From positions 1,470,272 to 1,534,271 of the forward strand of contig NW_003314283.1 in the NCBI RefSeq assembly GCF_000143415.4: a stretch of 64,000 nt of DNA. Direction: 5' to 3'. Shown one piece after another: positions 49,802-61,224 of this stretch (positions within the stretch are counted from its first letter, which is position 1; the number at the start of each line of letters is the position of its first letter). The notes under the pieces are model-generated. The model saw only the letters and a program-made list of their open reading frames with translations. It searched no databases and was not told the DNA's origin. Source of the stretch: Selaginella moellendorffii. Its lineage: Eukaryota; Streptophyta; Lycopodiopsida; Selaginellales; Selaginellaceae. Position numbers and translations under genes: made by a program.

Positions 49802-50962
49802 ATGTATGTAGCTAGTGAGATGGTAAAACGGAACCGTGTTGATGATGCTGAAACCTCTAGATGGGCGAATCAAGAGGAGGAAACTCCTGCTAGAGATGCT
49901 GTGGAAGAGGCTGAGGCCGAGTCAGAAGAGGAAGAGCCAGATGCTGTGGCATTGCAGCGTACGGCTCAGGAAGTTGAGATCGAGAATTTGCGAAGGGAGA
50001 TTCACAAATTGAAGGAGAACAAGAAGAGGAAGAAAGAAGCTGAGGCAGCTAAACCAATTAAGCCTAAGCAACCGGACTCCTCTTCGAGTTCTGAGGACAA
50101 TGAAGTTCTGCAGCCGCCCCCGGTTGCATGAGTTTCAAAGTTCAAGCCTCCGAAACCACCCAACTTTAGAGGCATGCGGGACTATCAAGTTTTGGAGGAT
50201 TGGGTCTACAATATGGAAAACTATTTCATAGCGGCAGACGTAGATGATCGTACCAAAGTTGCGTGCGCACAATCTTTTCTCACTGATCATACCAAAACTT
50301 GGTGGCACCAGGTGTGTGCTGAAAAAGGGCAGATTAAAAGTTGGACCAAAATGCGGTCTCGTATCCATAAGGAATACTTGGTTTGAGACTTCATGCGGAG
50401 CTACAGCGATTAAAGCAGCGAGGGGACCTCATGCATTATGTTAATATGTTTGCTCAGAAGCATATTATGATTGCAAATATGAGTGACGAAGATACTCAGA
50501 GTTATTTTCTAAAGGGTTTAAATTCACTTTCTCATAATGAGATTTTGAAGTTTAAGTTGAAGACGTACCTAGAGTGTAAGGAGGCAGCATAGCAAGTTGC
50601 CTTTAGCCATTCACTCATAGAACAATATCAACAGTCGTATGCTGATACCTCAAACAAGAATAAGAATTCTGGGAATAAACAAGGTGATCGGAAATAAAGA
50701 GTGGAAGGTAGGTTCCGCTCTAGGGGCTCACAAGCAACGGTTAACAAAGGTGGTGGTGGTGGTTGGAGACCACCAGTAGCTTCTTCTGGTCCTAGGCCCA
50801 CTGTTCCTCCTCCTAGTGGGTACAAGCAGCAGCAACTTGTAAAACCTGCTCCTAGCGGAACAGATAGTGTGGGTCATTGCTTCTATTGTGGAGAGTCAAG
50901 ACATAGGTCCTTAGAATGTCCCAACAAGCATAAGACAAGGTCTCGTGTTAATGTCATGAGGG
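49802..50962 (+). pseudogene. Chromovirus gag, interrupted
   Basis: Starts at an ATG at 49802 or 49820. An acidic, coiled-coil-like section (EEAEAESEEEEPD, then a Lys/Glu-rich helix) is followed by a capsid-like region (WVYNMENYFIAADVDD at about 50205-50250) and a CCHC zinc knuckle with Cys, Cys, His, Cys at 50878-50919. Stops at 50129, 50384, 50590 and 50696 break the frame. The product would package element RNA; as it stands only fragments could be made. Confidence 0.8.
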
Positions 50963-52990
50963 AAGACGGTGGTGGTGAAGCTAAAGGGGTTGACGAGTTG
51001 GTCAATGCAGACTATGAGGAAGGGGAGGTGAGTTACTTTTATTGCTTTCCTCAAGCTTTTTTCACAGTCAATGCAAACATTGATCCATTGATGTATTTGG
51101 TAGGCTTTGTCTGCGAACACCGAATCCGAGTGATGATTGACACGGGAGCTACGCACAGCATGATATCCGAAGACTTCGTTAAGTTGTTAGGATTGAATGT
51201 TGAGCAAATGTCGCCCATGCACTTCCAGTTTGTAAAAGGTGGGCAAGTAGCCAGAAAGTTTGCGAATGATATTCCAATAAAGATATCTAAATGGAAAGAA
51301 AGAGTGGACTTGGTAGTGTTGAAGATACCAAATTTTCAAATGGTGTTTAGTATGGACTTCTTCAACAAATATATAAAAGGGATTTATAGTGCTGGACAAA
51401 GTCATATCACATTGAAGTTCAAAGGACATCCTAATGTGTCCTTCCAATTGCAAAAGCGTTCCTCAAAGGATTGGGATGCAAAGTTCCTAATTGTGAAGGC
51501 CGCTCAAAAAACAGCTAAGAGGGGATGTTGGACCTTTTGGATTCAAGTGATGGAAGCTGAGGGTGTTGGTGACTCAATTTGAATTGGCGACGGGGTTGAT
51601 TCTGTACCAAAGAAAATACTAGAGTTATTGGCAAGGAATCAAGATATCTTTCCAAAAGATTTGCCACCAGGGCTACCTCCTAGCCATGAGGTTGATCATC
51701 AAATTGAGGTTATTTTGGGTTTTAAACCACCTACGAAGGCTCCATATCAATTGAACATCAAGGAGATGGCTGAACTCAAGAAGAAATTCACAGAGCTTTT
51801 TGACAAAGGTCATATCCGACCAAACAAGTTACTTTATAGAGCGTTAGTCCTTTTTGTTATGAAAAAGGATGGAACCATGAGGATGTGTATTGACTATCAG
51901 GCACTCAACAAGATCACAATTAAGAACAGTTATCCTTTGCCTCGTATTAATGACTTGTTTGACCAACTCTTAAAGGCTAAGTATTTTACGTGACTTGCTT
52001 TGCGGTCCGGGTATCATCAAATACGGGTGGCAGATTAGGATGTGGACAAGATAGCCTTTAAGACTCGGTACGGATCCTATGAGTTCCTTGTCATGCCGTT
52101 TGGGTTATGCAATGCTCCGGCAACGTTCACTACTATGATGGATAGAATTTTCAGAGATTATTTGGATGCATTTGTTGTCCTATATATCGATGATGTTCTA
52201 GTCTTTAGTGAAACGTTGGAGGATCATTTGAAACACTTGGAGCTAGTGTTTCAGAAGTTGTGTGAACACAAACTGTATGCTAAGGAAAGTAAATGCACTT
52301 TTAGTCAATTGTGCATAAACTTTCTTGAACATATAGTTGGTGGTGGTGTGATTGAAGTCAATCCAAAGAAGGTGGAAGCGGTGAAGTCCTGGGAAGTCCC
52401 AACCACTGTATCAGATGTTCGTTCCTTTCTCGGTTTGGTGGGATACTATTGCAAGTTTGTCCGCAATTTTGCAAGAATTGCTCTTCCGTTGACTAAGTTG
52501 ACAAAGAGTAGTATTCCGTTTCATTGGACACCAACTTGCTAGTGTGCTTTTATACGGTTGAAGGAAATGTTGACTACAGTTCTTGTTCTCAAGATCCCAG
52601 ATCTTGATAAACCCTTCAAAGTGCATTGTGATGCGTTTGGATATGCTATTGGTGCTGTGTTACAACAAGATTGTGACAAAGCAGTTGGTGTTACTCTAAA
52701 GCGACATGGTTGTTCCGTTGTGTTTTATTTCAAAAAATTGGATGAAACCCAACGAAGATGGCCAACGCATGAGAAAGAGATGTTTGCTATAGTGTCGGCC
52801 CTAGAACATTGGAGATACTACCTGGGTGGACATACCAAGGTTTATACAGATAGTAACATACTAAGCTACTTTGCTACGCAGCCTAAGCTTATGCCGAAGC
52901 AGGCTCATTGGTAAGAGAAGCTTACTAGATATAATATTGAAATCATATATAAACCTAGTAAAGACAATATTGTTCCGGATGCGTTGAGTC
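50963..52990 (+). pseudogene. Chromovirus protease, reverse transcriptase and RNase H, interrupted
   Basis: The protease active site DTGA is at 51139-51150. RT begins near 51628 with [19 protein letters not shown], followed by VMPFGLCNAPATF and the YIDD catalytic box at 52183-52194. RNase H follows from about 52590 (FKVHCDAFGYAIGAVLQQD, then RWPTHEKEMFAIVSALEHW). In-frame stops occur after the DTGA region (51580), at about 51991, 52036, 52540 and 52912. Domain order is intact, so decay is by point mutation more than rearrangement. Confidence 0.85.
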
Positions 52991-53229
52991 GTCAAGCTCA
53001 ATTCCGGGCAATATCGGCAATCAATTTGGACTGATTAGAGGACGTTTGGGCTTCATATGGAAGTGATCCATTGGCAAAGGCAATCTTATGTCATGCAGGG
53101 TTGTTGAAGCAGAGCCCTAGTAACGAAGCAGCAAAAGTTGCTAGTCGCACTAATGCGAAGGTTCACTTCTCAGTTCGGGATGGGCTTATATTCTATAAAT
53201 AAGAAAGATTGTATCTTCCCTTTAAGGAT

Positions 53230-54190
53230 TTGCAGTAGTTATTTTTGTGGGAACATCATGATGTTCCAGCAGCGGGACATGGTGGGAGGCAAAAGACTCT
53301 GGCTTCGTTGAAAAAGGGATTTTTTTGGTTTGGTATAGAAGGTGATATAGTGGATTATGTCCGTTCCTGCCCTATATGCCAGCAATGTAAGCGCAGAACT
53401 GAGAAGTAGGCTGGAAAGTTGCAGTGCATTCTAGTACTAGCATGGCCATTTCAGAGTGTGACACTTGATTTCATCACTTGCTTGCCGAAGTCTAAGGGTT
53501 ATGATACTTTGATGGTGGTTGTGGATCGGTTGTCAAAGATTGCACACTTCATTCCAACTGTGGGAACCGTGAATGCAAAACAAGCAGCAAAGCTCTTTTT
53601 CCATGAAGTAGTGCGGGTTCGTGGTCTTCCCGAAAAGATGATCTCGGATAGGGATTCGAGGTTTACGGGGAAGTTTTGGGGCACACTGTTCCAGTGGTTC
53701 AGTACCAAGTTGAAGTTTAGTACGGCCTATCATCCTTAGACTGATGGGCAGACCAAACGTGTGAATGTTCAAGTTGAGGATTATCTACAGTACTATGTTG
53801 TGGCAGACCAATGCGATTGGGTTGAGCATTTGGATACAACAGAAATTTGTTATAACAACACATTTCACAACACTATTGGCTGTTCTCCATGGGAGATGCT
53901 GCAAGGAAATGCTTGCGGAGTGCCTCAACAGATTGTTGTCGAAACTAATGTCCGAAGTGTTGGTCTCGACCATTGAGACTTATGCAAAGCAGCTACGCCA
54001 AGGTTTGTCTAGAGCTACTGAGGCGATGGGCAAAGCTTAGGATAGGTATCAACATGATAAGGATCAACATCGTCAAGATGTATCTTATCAAGTGGGAGAT
54101 CAGGTATGGCTATCTTCCCGGAATCTCAGTGTTAAGAGATCTTTATCTTGGAAACTGCTACCAAGATATGTTGGACCCTATCGAGTGTTG
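53230..54190 (+). pseudogene. Chromovirus integrase, inactivated
   Basis: The HHCC zinc domain (53250-53400, with CPICQQCK) precedes the core (FQSVTLDFITCLPKS at about 53450-53495). The catalytic triad positions read Asp, Asp and, 35 residues further, Lys: the DGQTE motif is DGQTK, with AAA at 53755-53757 replacing a glutamate codon. There is also a stop just before it (53738). Enzyme activity would be lost even if the stops were suppressed. Confidence 0.83.
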
Positions 54191-54338
54191 AGACGAGTTA
54201 GTGTTGTATCTTATAAGTTGGATCTTCCAGATGAGTTCTCATGTACATAATGTGTTTCATGTCAGTTTACTGGCACCATATTATGCTGCTGAGGAATGTT
54301 TTATGGAAATTCATCCTCCACCAACGATTATTGAGGGT

Positions 54339-54515
54339 GAACCTGAGTATGAGGCTGAAGCTATTTTGGACACTCATTGGCTTAAACATGCCAAATGTCG
54401 AGAGTATCTAGTTAAGTGGAAAGGTTATCCAACTTGTGAATCAACTTGGGAGCCTTTTAGGAATCTTACACATGCTCGTGAGCTTGTCATGGAGTATGAA
54501 AATTGTAATAAAGAT
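54339..54515 (+). pseudogene. Chromodomain at the C-terminus of the chromovirus polyprotein
   Basis: About 59 residues, including EAEAILDTHW, REYLVKWKGYP and STWEPFRNL, the aromatic-cage type chromodomain core. Such domains direct integration of chromoviruses to marked chromatin. The domain itself is open in its frame (54201-54527), but it is disconnected from the rest of pol by upstream stops. Confidence 0.88.
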
Positions 54516-55111
54516 TTGTTTTTGTAAATCTTGTAATAAATCTTGCAAATTAATAAAGTAATATATTTCTATAAATCAAAGTGTCGTTTCTCTCATTTAT
54601 TAGTACTTGGGTCAGTTTGGCAGACTGATTTCAGCACTTCGGTGCATGGATGCAATCCATAACCATGGGGATAACTATTATAGACTGATCACAAGTCCCC
54701 ACCTCTCAATCAATGACTCACTTTTGAAAAGGGGCGTGGTCGTATAAACAACTTAATCTACCAGTTTATAATAGTTGTCTAAATCTTCCCGACAGGGTTG
54801 ATTTCTTGCTCAGGGGAAGTTGGGCCTCTAGCCTTCTTCCTATGTCCCTGCGGGCAGGGATGTATCATTCCTTTGTAAGATGAGTGGTACTCAGAGCAGC
54901 AAGGGTGGCTAACTTTGTTAGTCATTTCCTTGTCGGTGACGGTCGGAGGGTGTCTGAGTCTTAACGTCTTTAGACGTAGAAGAGAGGTCGTTCCATAACT
55001 CATTTAAGTTGATGTGTTTCCCACATAGTGTGCTTTCCGTTAACTTTCAGAGTTGTTTCCTTGACGATTTGCTAAACTCGGGTATGCATCGACGAGGACG
55101 TCGATCTTCCC

Positions 55112-55123
55112 AAAGGGGGAGAG
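55112..55123 (+). other. Polypurine tract of chromovirus
   Basis: AAAGGGGGAGAG directly abuts the 3' LTR; it primes plus-strand DNA synthesis in LTR elements. Confidence 0.85.
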
Positions 55124-56040
55124 TGTTGCAAATGTGACTTCGGGTATCGAAAGATACTTGTCGGCTAGTCCTTACGGACTCTCTTTCTTTACTACCATGA
55201 CGGCAGGAGGTCGGTACTGCTAGTTCCCATCATTGTTCCCTTTTGTCCAAGTGTTAGTAAATTGGGCTTAGCATCTGTACTTAGCCAGATGGGCATAAGG
55301 TAGGAACTCATATATGTTTCTAGCTAAGCATTCTCGGCCTGGCTTTTAGTTCTCTTTTGCTCTATCTTGCACTGGCTTGGCAAGAACCCTCGCATATTGA
55401 AATTTGTCCCTCAATATCGCAAGATGATAGCTTACCGTATCTGCCAAACACCTTCGCTATCACACCCTTTGTGTTAGTCTCATTTTAGTCCCAAATATTA
55501 TTTATGGAAAGTGTCTAAATTTGCTCATTTGGCATGTCTATGGAATGTAAAGGTTGATTTAAATACAATGGTGTTTGTCCTGTGTCCAAATTCGCAATTT
55601 AAGGCCATTCCATTGGAGCTTGGGCTTAGACCCAAGCCCGATGCAGAACAAGGAGCTATACAACCTAGCAGGAGCCAAACTAATATCTCAAGTAGTCAGA
55701 CATGCGTTCTAACCACTATCTCTACTATATATTTGGAACCCCCCACAGCCCCCCACCCTGAGGAACACATGCTTTGGGCTTTCACCCCAACCCGCCCCCT
55801 TAGTACCAGGAGTTAGTCTCTGGGACAAGCTCGAAACTTACTAAATCGCTGCTCTAGTCGGTAGGGTACCCTCCTCTTCGCGTTAAGCCATCGGTATGCC
55901 AAAATTGTGCCAGACTTCGTCTGACACCATTTTCCATGCAAGTGCTAGATACGGGGAACTAGTGCTCATGGGATTGTACTGGACCCTTATTTCGTAGTGC
56001 AATAGGCTTGGAGTTTTGCTCCAAATTCAGGTGCACTATA
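55124..56040 (+). repeat. 3' LTR of chromovirus, with internal inversion
   Basis: 917 bp, TGTTGCAAATGTG...GCACTATA (terminal CA mutated to TA). Positions 55614-55846 are the reverse complement of 49199-49434 in the 5' LTR, while the sequences on both sides are in the normal orientation. Confidence 0.9.
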
Positions 56041-56706
56041 ATTATTCATCGCTTAAGGAGTTTTATGATTAATGTTAATGCTTTTTCTTGAGCTCCTCTT
56101 CCTTTTAACTCTCTTCTCATAGTTTTGGCGAGCCTGTTATTCCAATATTTATGGATTTTTTGGACAAGGATTCAATATTATTAGTGATTGTTATAATTAA
56201 TGTTCAGTGTCCATAAGGTGCGAAGCTAGATTTACTTTCTTTTGACAAGGTTTGTGAGGCTCAAAAGATTGAGCTGTGGATTTGAAAACTTTACAATAGG
56301 TTTGAGAAATCTTACATCACTTACTAATGACTTGTCATATCAGTATTTACATTCTCAATATTGCCTTAAAAATTACCTTTATTTTGTAAGGACAGATCCT
56401 GATGATCATTTATGGCTGGTGGTGCCTTCAATCATTATTCCACACTTTCTCCATACCTACCATGATTCTCCTATTCTAGGTGGGCATATAGAACATCGTT
56501 GTGTGATTGAGAAGATGCATAGGTTTTTCTATTAGTTAAAAATGTGATGTGATATTTCTAGTATAAGCGTAGTTGTATTTGGTGCTAAACTCATAATACT
56601 ACCCTTCGTGCTACAAAAGGACAATTATAGTCAATTGCAGTTTCCTGTCCATTTGAGGTGGTGGCATTTAATTTGATAGGGCCTTTTCCATAGTAGACTG
56701 TTGGCA
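56041..56706 (+). pseudogene. Decayed Ty3/Gypsy relic, inverted, second part
   Basis: Continues exactly where 48708 stopped, after the ATTAT duplication. It matches the reverse complement of about 11840-12490 of unit 1 (RNase H end and integrase zinc region; SIIIPHFLHTYHDSPILGGH is visible at about 56428-56490). Homology stops near 56706. Confidence 0.78.
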
Positions 56707-57199
56707 TGAAGAGGTGTGAAAACTCCTCTTCGCTGGAAATCTATTGTTAGTAAGAAAACAAAAGAGAAAAGGGCTCGATCTCCAAGGGCAGAGAAGAAGC
56801 ACGAGTAAAAGAATGCTGTCTATTGATAAGAAAAACAATGGAATAGAGATAGGGATCCACAATTCAAATTCCCCTCTTTGAAAGGCTAGCGGTTCTAACT
56901 GCTAGTATATACTATATGTTGTGCATGATTTAATCTATGGCTCCAATGTAGCCCTGGGTTCAAAGTCGGAGTCCCCTGAACCTTGGTTTTTGGTTGATAC
57001 ACTTTGATCCCCTGACAGAACTAGACACTGTCCTCGGTGCGAACGTAGTCAGCCTCGATTGCTTAATCCAACGGTAGCTTGGGACTTATAGATTTTTGCT
57101 GCTGTTTAGAAATTGTGGTTTCAGGGTGTTGGTTGGTTCAGGTTGGAAACTTGCTGAGGTGGTGATGCTGAATATGTCAATGTGATATGGTCAAAGCTT
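56707..57199. other. Unassigned, possibly LTR-derived
   Basis: No gene seen. It begins with a short inverted repeat (GAAGAGGTGTGAAAACTCCTCTTC) and lies where the 3' end of the minus-strand Gypsy relic to its right would be expected. I cannot define LTR ends. Confidence 0.35.
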
Positions 57200-59366
57200 G
57201 TTGAGGTTGACAATCTCAATGAAGTCTTCAGCTAGTGTGCTGACTTTGGCTGTGCCATTGGGGTATAGTTCAATGATTTTGAAAGGTCCTTGCCAGTTGG
57301 TGTGGAGTTTTCGGCCAAGTTTGCCGATGGGTCCTTGGTACCAGAGAACATGATCGTCGATGCTGTAATTGGGAATGTTATGCCAGGATGCTTGTCGGTC
57401 GTGCCGAGCTTTTCTTTGTTTTTGGATGGCATGAAGTGTCCAGAGGGCGTTGAGTCAGAGTTCGTTGAGATGTTCGAGTTGCTGAAGCCTTTCTCGAACT
57501 GCATGTCGGGTGTCGAGATTATACTTGACGGTGACTCGCATGCTTGGGACGATGAATTCAATTGGCGTGATGGCTTCTGTTCCGAATGCCAGTTTGAATG
57601 GCATCATGTCAGTGGTGACTTTATACGCAGTGCGATAGGCCCAAAGTATGTCCAGAAGTTTGTCGTCCCAGTCTTTGCCGGAATCGTTGATGACTTTTTT
57701 GAGGATGGTCTTTAGTGTTTTGTTCGTTGCTTCTGCTTGACCGTTGCTTTGAGGATAGTATGGTGTTGACATTTTGTGTCGGATTTTGAACTCGGTGGCG
57801 AGATGTTTGATTGTTTGGTTGATGAAGTGGGTACCTCTGTCAGTGACGAGTTTGAGTGGTATGCCGAAACGAGTGATGATATTTTCGTAGATAAAGGTTG
57901 CTGTTGCTTTCGCTGTGGCATGTCAGAGAGGTATTGCTTCGGCCTGTAATCAGTGGCGATGATGATGTATTGATTTCATCGACGGGTGCTGACTTGGGGT
58001 CTGACGAAGTCGAGTCCCCATTTCTGAAATGGTGCCATTGGGAATGTTGGGTTGAGTTGTTGAGTCTAAGTTTTCGGTGGTAATCGGTGTCTTTGACATG
58101 TGTTGCAGCATTTGCAGAATTCTTCAGTGTCATGCTAGAGTGTCGGCCACCAGAGGCCGGCTTGAAGAATCTTCCGAGTTGTGGTGTCAGCGGCAAAGTG
58201 TCCACCAGAAGGTCCATCGTGAGCTTCCTTGATGATTTGAGTTGTGTGTGGCTGCTTGATGCATCGGCGAAGAATGTTGTCAATTCCGAGTTTGTAGAGA
58301 GTGCCTCCGATAACCGAGTATCGTCGGGTTTTAGCAACAAAAGTCTTCTTTTGGTCGGACGTAGTGTACTGATCTGGAACTTTTGCTGAGTTCAGGTAAC
58401 TGAAGACGTCGTCGAGCCAGGTTGCCAGTATTGAAACTCGGAATAGGTTTGAGTCGGGTAAGTCATCGGTAAGTCTTTCGGGTTTGTCGCCGGTGGTGAT
58501 CCGGCTGAGATAATCTGCTTGCTTGTGATTTTTGCCGGGTTTGTGGACGATCTCGAAGTTGTATTCTTGTAGTAAAAGGAACCATCTTGATATTCGACCA
58601 GATAGTATTGGCTTGTTGATGAGGTAAAGGAGTGCCTTGTGGTCGACGAAAATTATGACTTTGGTTGACAGTATGTAGTGGTGGAACTTCTGAAGTGAGT
58701 AGATCATGCCAAGAGCTTCTTTCTCAGTGGTGGTGTAATTTCGTTCAGCTGGGTTGAGTAGTCGGCTGGCGTAGTAGATCAGTTGATCTCGGTTGTCGTG
58801 TTGAATTTGGCTCAGAATTGCACCAGTGGCGACGTTGGAAGTGTCGACATGAATGTGGAACTCTTGTGTCCAGTCGGGCTTGGCAAGGATCGGTGCTGTT
58901 GTTAGTTTGAGTCGGAGATTGTCGAATGCTTGTTGCTGTTCGGACATCCATGTCCATTGGGCATCTTGTTTCAGTCCATCGGTGAGTGGTTTGGCAATGT
59001 GAGCGTACTTGTGGATGAATCGTCGGTGATATCCGACTTTGCCGAGGAAGCGCCGAAGTTCTTTCTGGTTCTTCGGCGGTTCGAGTTTGGAGATGACGTT
59101 GACTTTGTCCTTGTCGATAAGAATGCCGTCTTTGCAGACAACGTGGCCGAGAAGTACTCCAGATTTGACAAAGAAAGTGCATTTATCGGGGTTGAGTGCT
59201 ATGTTGTTCTCCTCGCACTTGTTGAGGCATTTCTCCAGGCATTCAAGATGTTGATCTTCCGAGCTGAAAACGTTGAAGTCGTTCATGAAGACTCTCATGA
59301 AGTCGGTGAGGTAGTCTTGAAAAGTGTTGGTGACAAGCCTTTGGAAGGTGAATGGGGCGTTGCAGA
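57200..59366 (-). pseudogene. Second Ty3/Gypsy relic, 5'-truncated within RT
   Basis: On the minus strand, 59366 down to 58135 is open for about 410 codons: RT from LCNAPFTFQRL through a YIDD-equivalent that reads FMNDF, RNase H (FHIHVDTSNVATGAILSQIQ) and the integrase zinc region (HDGPSGGHFAADTTTRKILQ). The integrase core and C-terminal part follow in other frames (57840-58340, 57455-57772, with PYYPQSNGQAEATNKTL). Gag, protease and the first half of RT are missing, because the relic stops abruptly at 59366 against gene copy 5 flanking DNA. It is unlike the other two Gypsy families and less decayed than the relic at 10990. Confidence 0.87.
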
Positions 59367-59507
59367 GGGAAACCACTTGGTTGGCAGGGAAATCTCTCTC
59401 ACTCCAAGGGTCCTAGGGAACTGGTCCCATCTCAAGACAGCTCTTGGGTGCATTAGAAGTTTGAGTGGACCTGGCGTGTGGACATAGGCCATGTTCCAAA
59501 GATACCT

Positions 59508-60055
59508 CATTGTTGGATCTACTAGAGCTTGTAGCCACATTCATGAATCTCTATGAAGGCACAGCACTCCTGCCCCAAGCAGTGCAGCTCGCAGGAGGCA
59601 GCGCTCCAAAGCTGGAGCCCACAATGAGATGAGTTGCAGCTTGCAGCAAGTCTGCTCCAGCTCATGCTGGATTTGCCATTGTATGCAACACAATTGCCTA
59701 AGATCTCAGCAACAACACCACTCACATTGAGAATCCTTGCACCCTTATCCAGGCCGTGCTGAGCTCCTCATCCAGAGTTTCTGAGGCAGCATATAGTATG
59801 AGACCATGTAAGCCTTGCAAGGATCCATGCCTCACAAGTGCAGCCTCCCAATGTGTGTCCAAGCCACTGACATTCCTATACTGCATCGCAGAAGGACAAA
59901 AGTTTTTCTCCAACAGCATTGAAAGTGTTGTCTGTGGCATGAGGTTGAGCATACTGGGGCCCCAAGTCCTCAATGCAAACGAGGCCACTCCTCATGTCCC
60001 TGGGAAGCCCTATTTCACTTTTGATTCCACACTGAATGCTTCACATACATCTTGA
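59508..60055 (+). pseudogene. Unidentified gene remnant, antisense to synthase copy 5
   Basis: Same remnant as 8304-8850 but more diverged. The frame reads LLDLLELVATFMNLYEGTAL, then two stops, then the 99-codon part at 59756-60055. Its preservation in one frame suggests that it was coding. Family not recognised. Confidence 0.38.
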
Positions 60056-61224
60056 TGACACAAAATGTCTGCTATTTCCACATGGGTGTTTGGCACAGGC
60101 CTTGTATGCTTTCAAGGTATATTCATAATAATTTAATATAAGCCACACAAACAAAACCATGTGAATGTTTATGAATAAAATTGTTAATCATGGAGGAGGT
60201 ACATGATATACGGCCAAGAAAAAGAATGGACAGGTCAGCCATTGGCAGCAGTATGACTTTACCTAATATGCAGTCGTTCGAATTTTGGCTAGCGTGGTCT
60301 GAGTCGTATTACGATGAATGCAAGGGTGAAGCACTGGTATGATGGAGGCAATGGTGGCAAAGCACGGGCCTACAGTACATATCTTGCTCTGATAGTTTGC
60401 GCTGGAACTTACACGTGAACTATGTAAGTCAACAAAGAAGAAAACAAATACCAGGGAAGCAAGTTCCATAAAAAGAAGAGAATCTGATGTGAATCCAAAC
60501 TTGCCATAGAAAGTCAGGCCATCTAATTCTGACAAGAACTATAGTTACATTTTATATATCAGGCGGTTGAGACTTTGCATAAAGAAAGAAGGTAGCTTCT
60601 TGCTGCTTTCCTGCTCTTAAAACACGTGTTTAAAATGATGCATAAATACAGTATAACGCAAAACAAGTAGCAAACATTCTTTGACCACAAATTCCACTTG
60701 ACGTATGACATTGTCTTGCAAAAACCTTTGTTTCAAAAAGAAGGCTTGTCAAACACATCCTAAAGTTCTCAAGTTGCCAAAGACCACGTCTCGTCCTTTT
60801 GGAGACAGGATGGCCTACGCTGGAGCGAAGCATGTAACGTGTTGTGCAGCTTGAGCCGCTTACAAAATTGGACTGAAAAATACACAGCGTAAAACTTAGG
60901 CGGTGAATAGTGTCGGTATTGAGGAATTTTCGATCCAGGGCTTCTTCTTCACAACATTGATCCAGAGAAGGAGCAGAAGTAAAAGATTGTCAAAGTTAGT
61001 AGTGACTCCTATACTGCTGTAATGGTATTCATATATTTGTAGTAACAGAGGAAGCACTATACAGTCAACAATATGTTCTCTATTTCTTCTGTTTGTACGG
61101 TTCATTTTTAGAATCCCAGATGGAGACAAAGAAGTGAGAGAAAAAATGGTATTTACTCTTTTTAAAATTTACAAAAAAATGGGCCTGAGGGAATTTACCC
61201 AGAATCAAAACCGTCTATCACATA

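Larger units (their letters stand above)
48709..56040 (+). mobile_element. Full-length but inactivated Ty3/Gypsy chromovirus
   Basis: 7332-bp element: 5' LTR, tRNA-Met primer-binding site, gag, protease, RT, RNase H, integrase, chromodomain, polypurine tract and 3' LTR, flanked by ATTAT direct repeats. The order RT - RNase H - integrase identifies Ty3/Gypsy, and the C-terminal chromodomain places it among chromoviruses. The coding region carries many in-frame stops, largely of kinds that C-to-T or G-to-A change would produce, and the integrase catalytic Glu codon reads Lys. The LTRs are about 90% identical by eye, so the insertion is not recent. It is nested in the older Gypsy relic. Confidence 0.93.

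Noticed and set aside
56707-57199. LTR of the minus-strand Gypsy relic
   Set aside because: I could not find convincing TG/CA ends, a polypurine tract at the right place or a second copy in the window.
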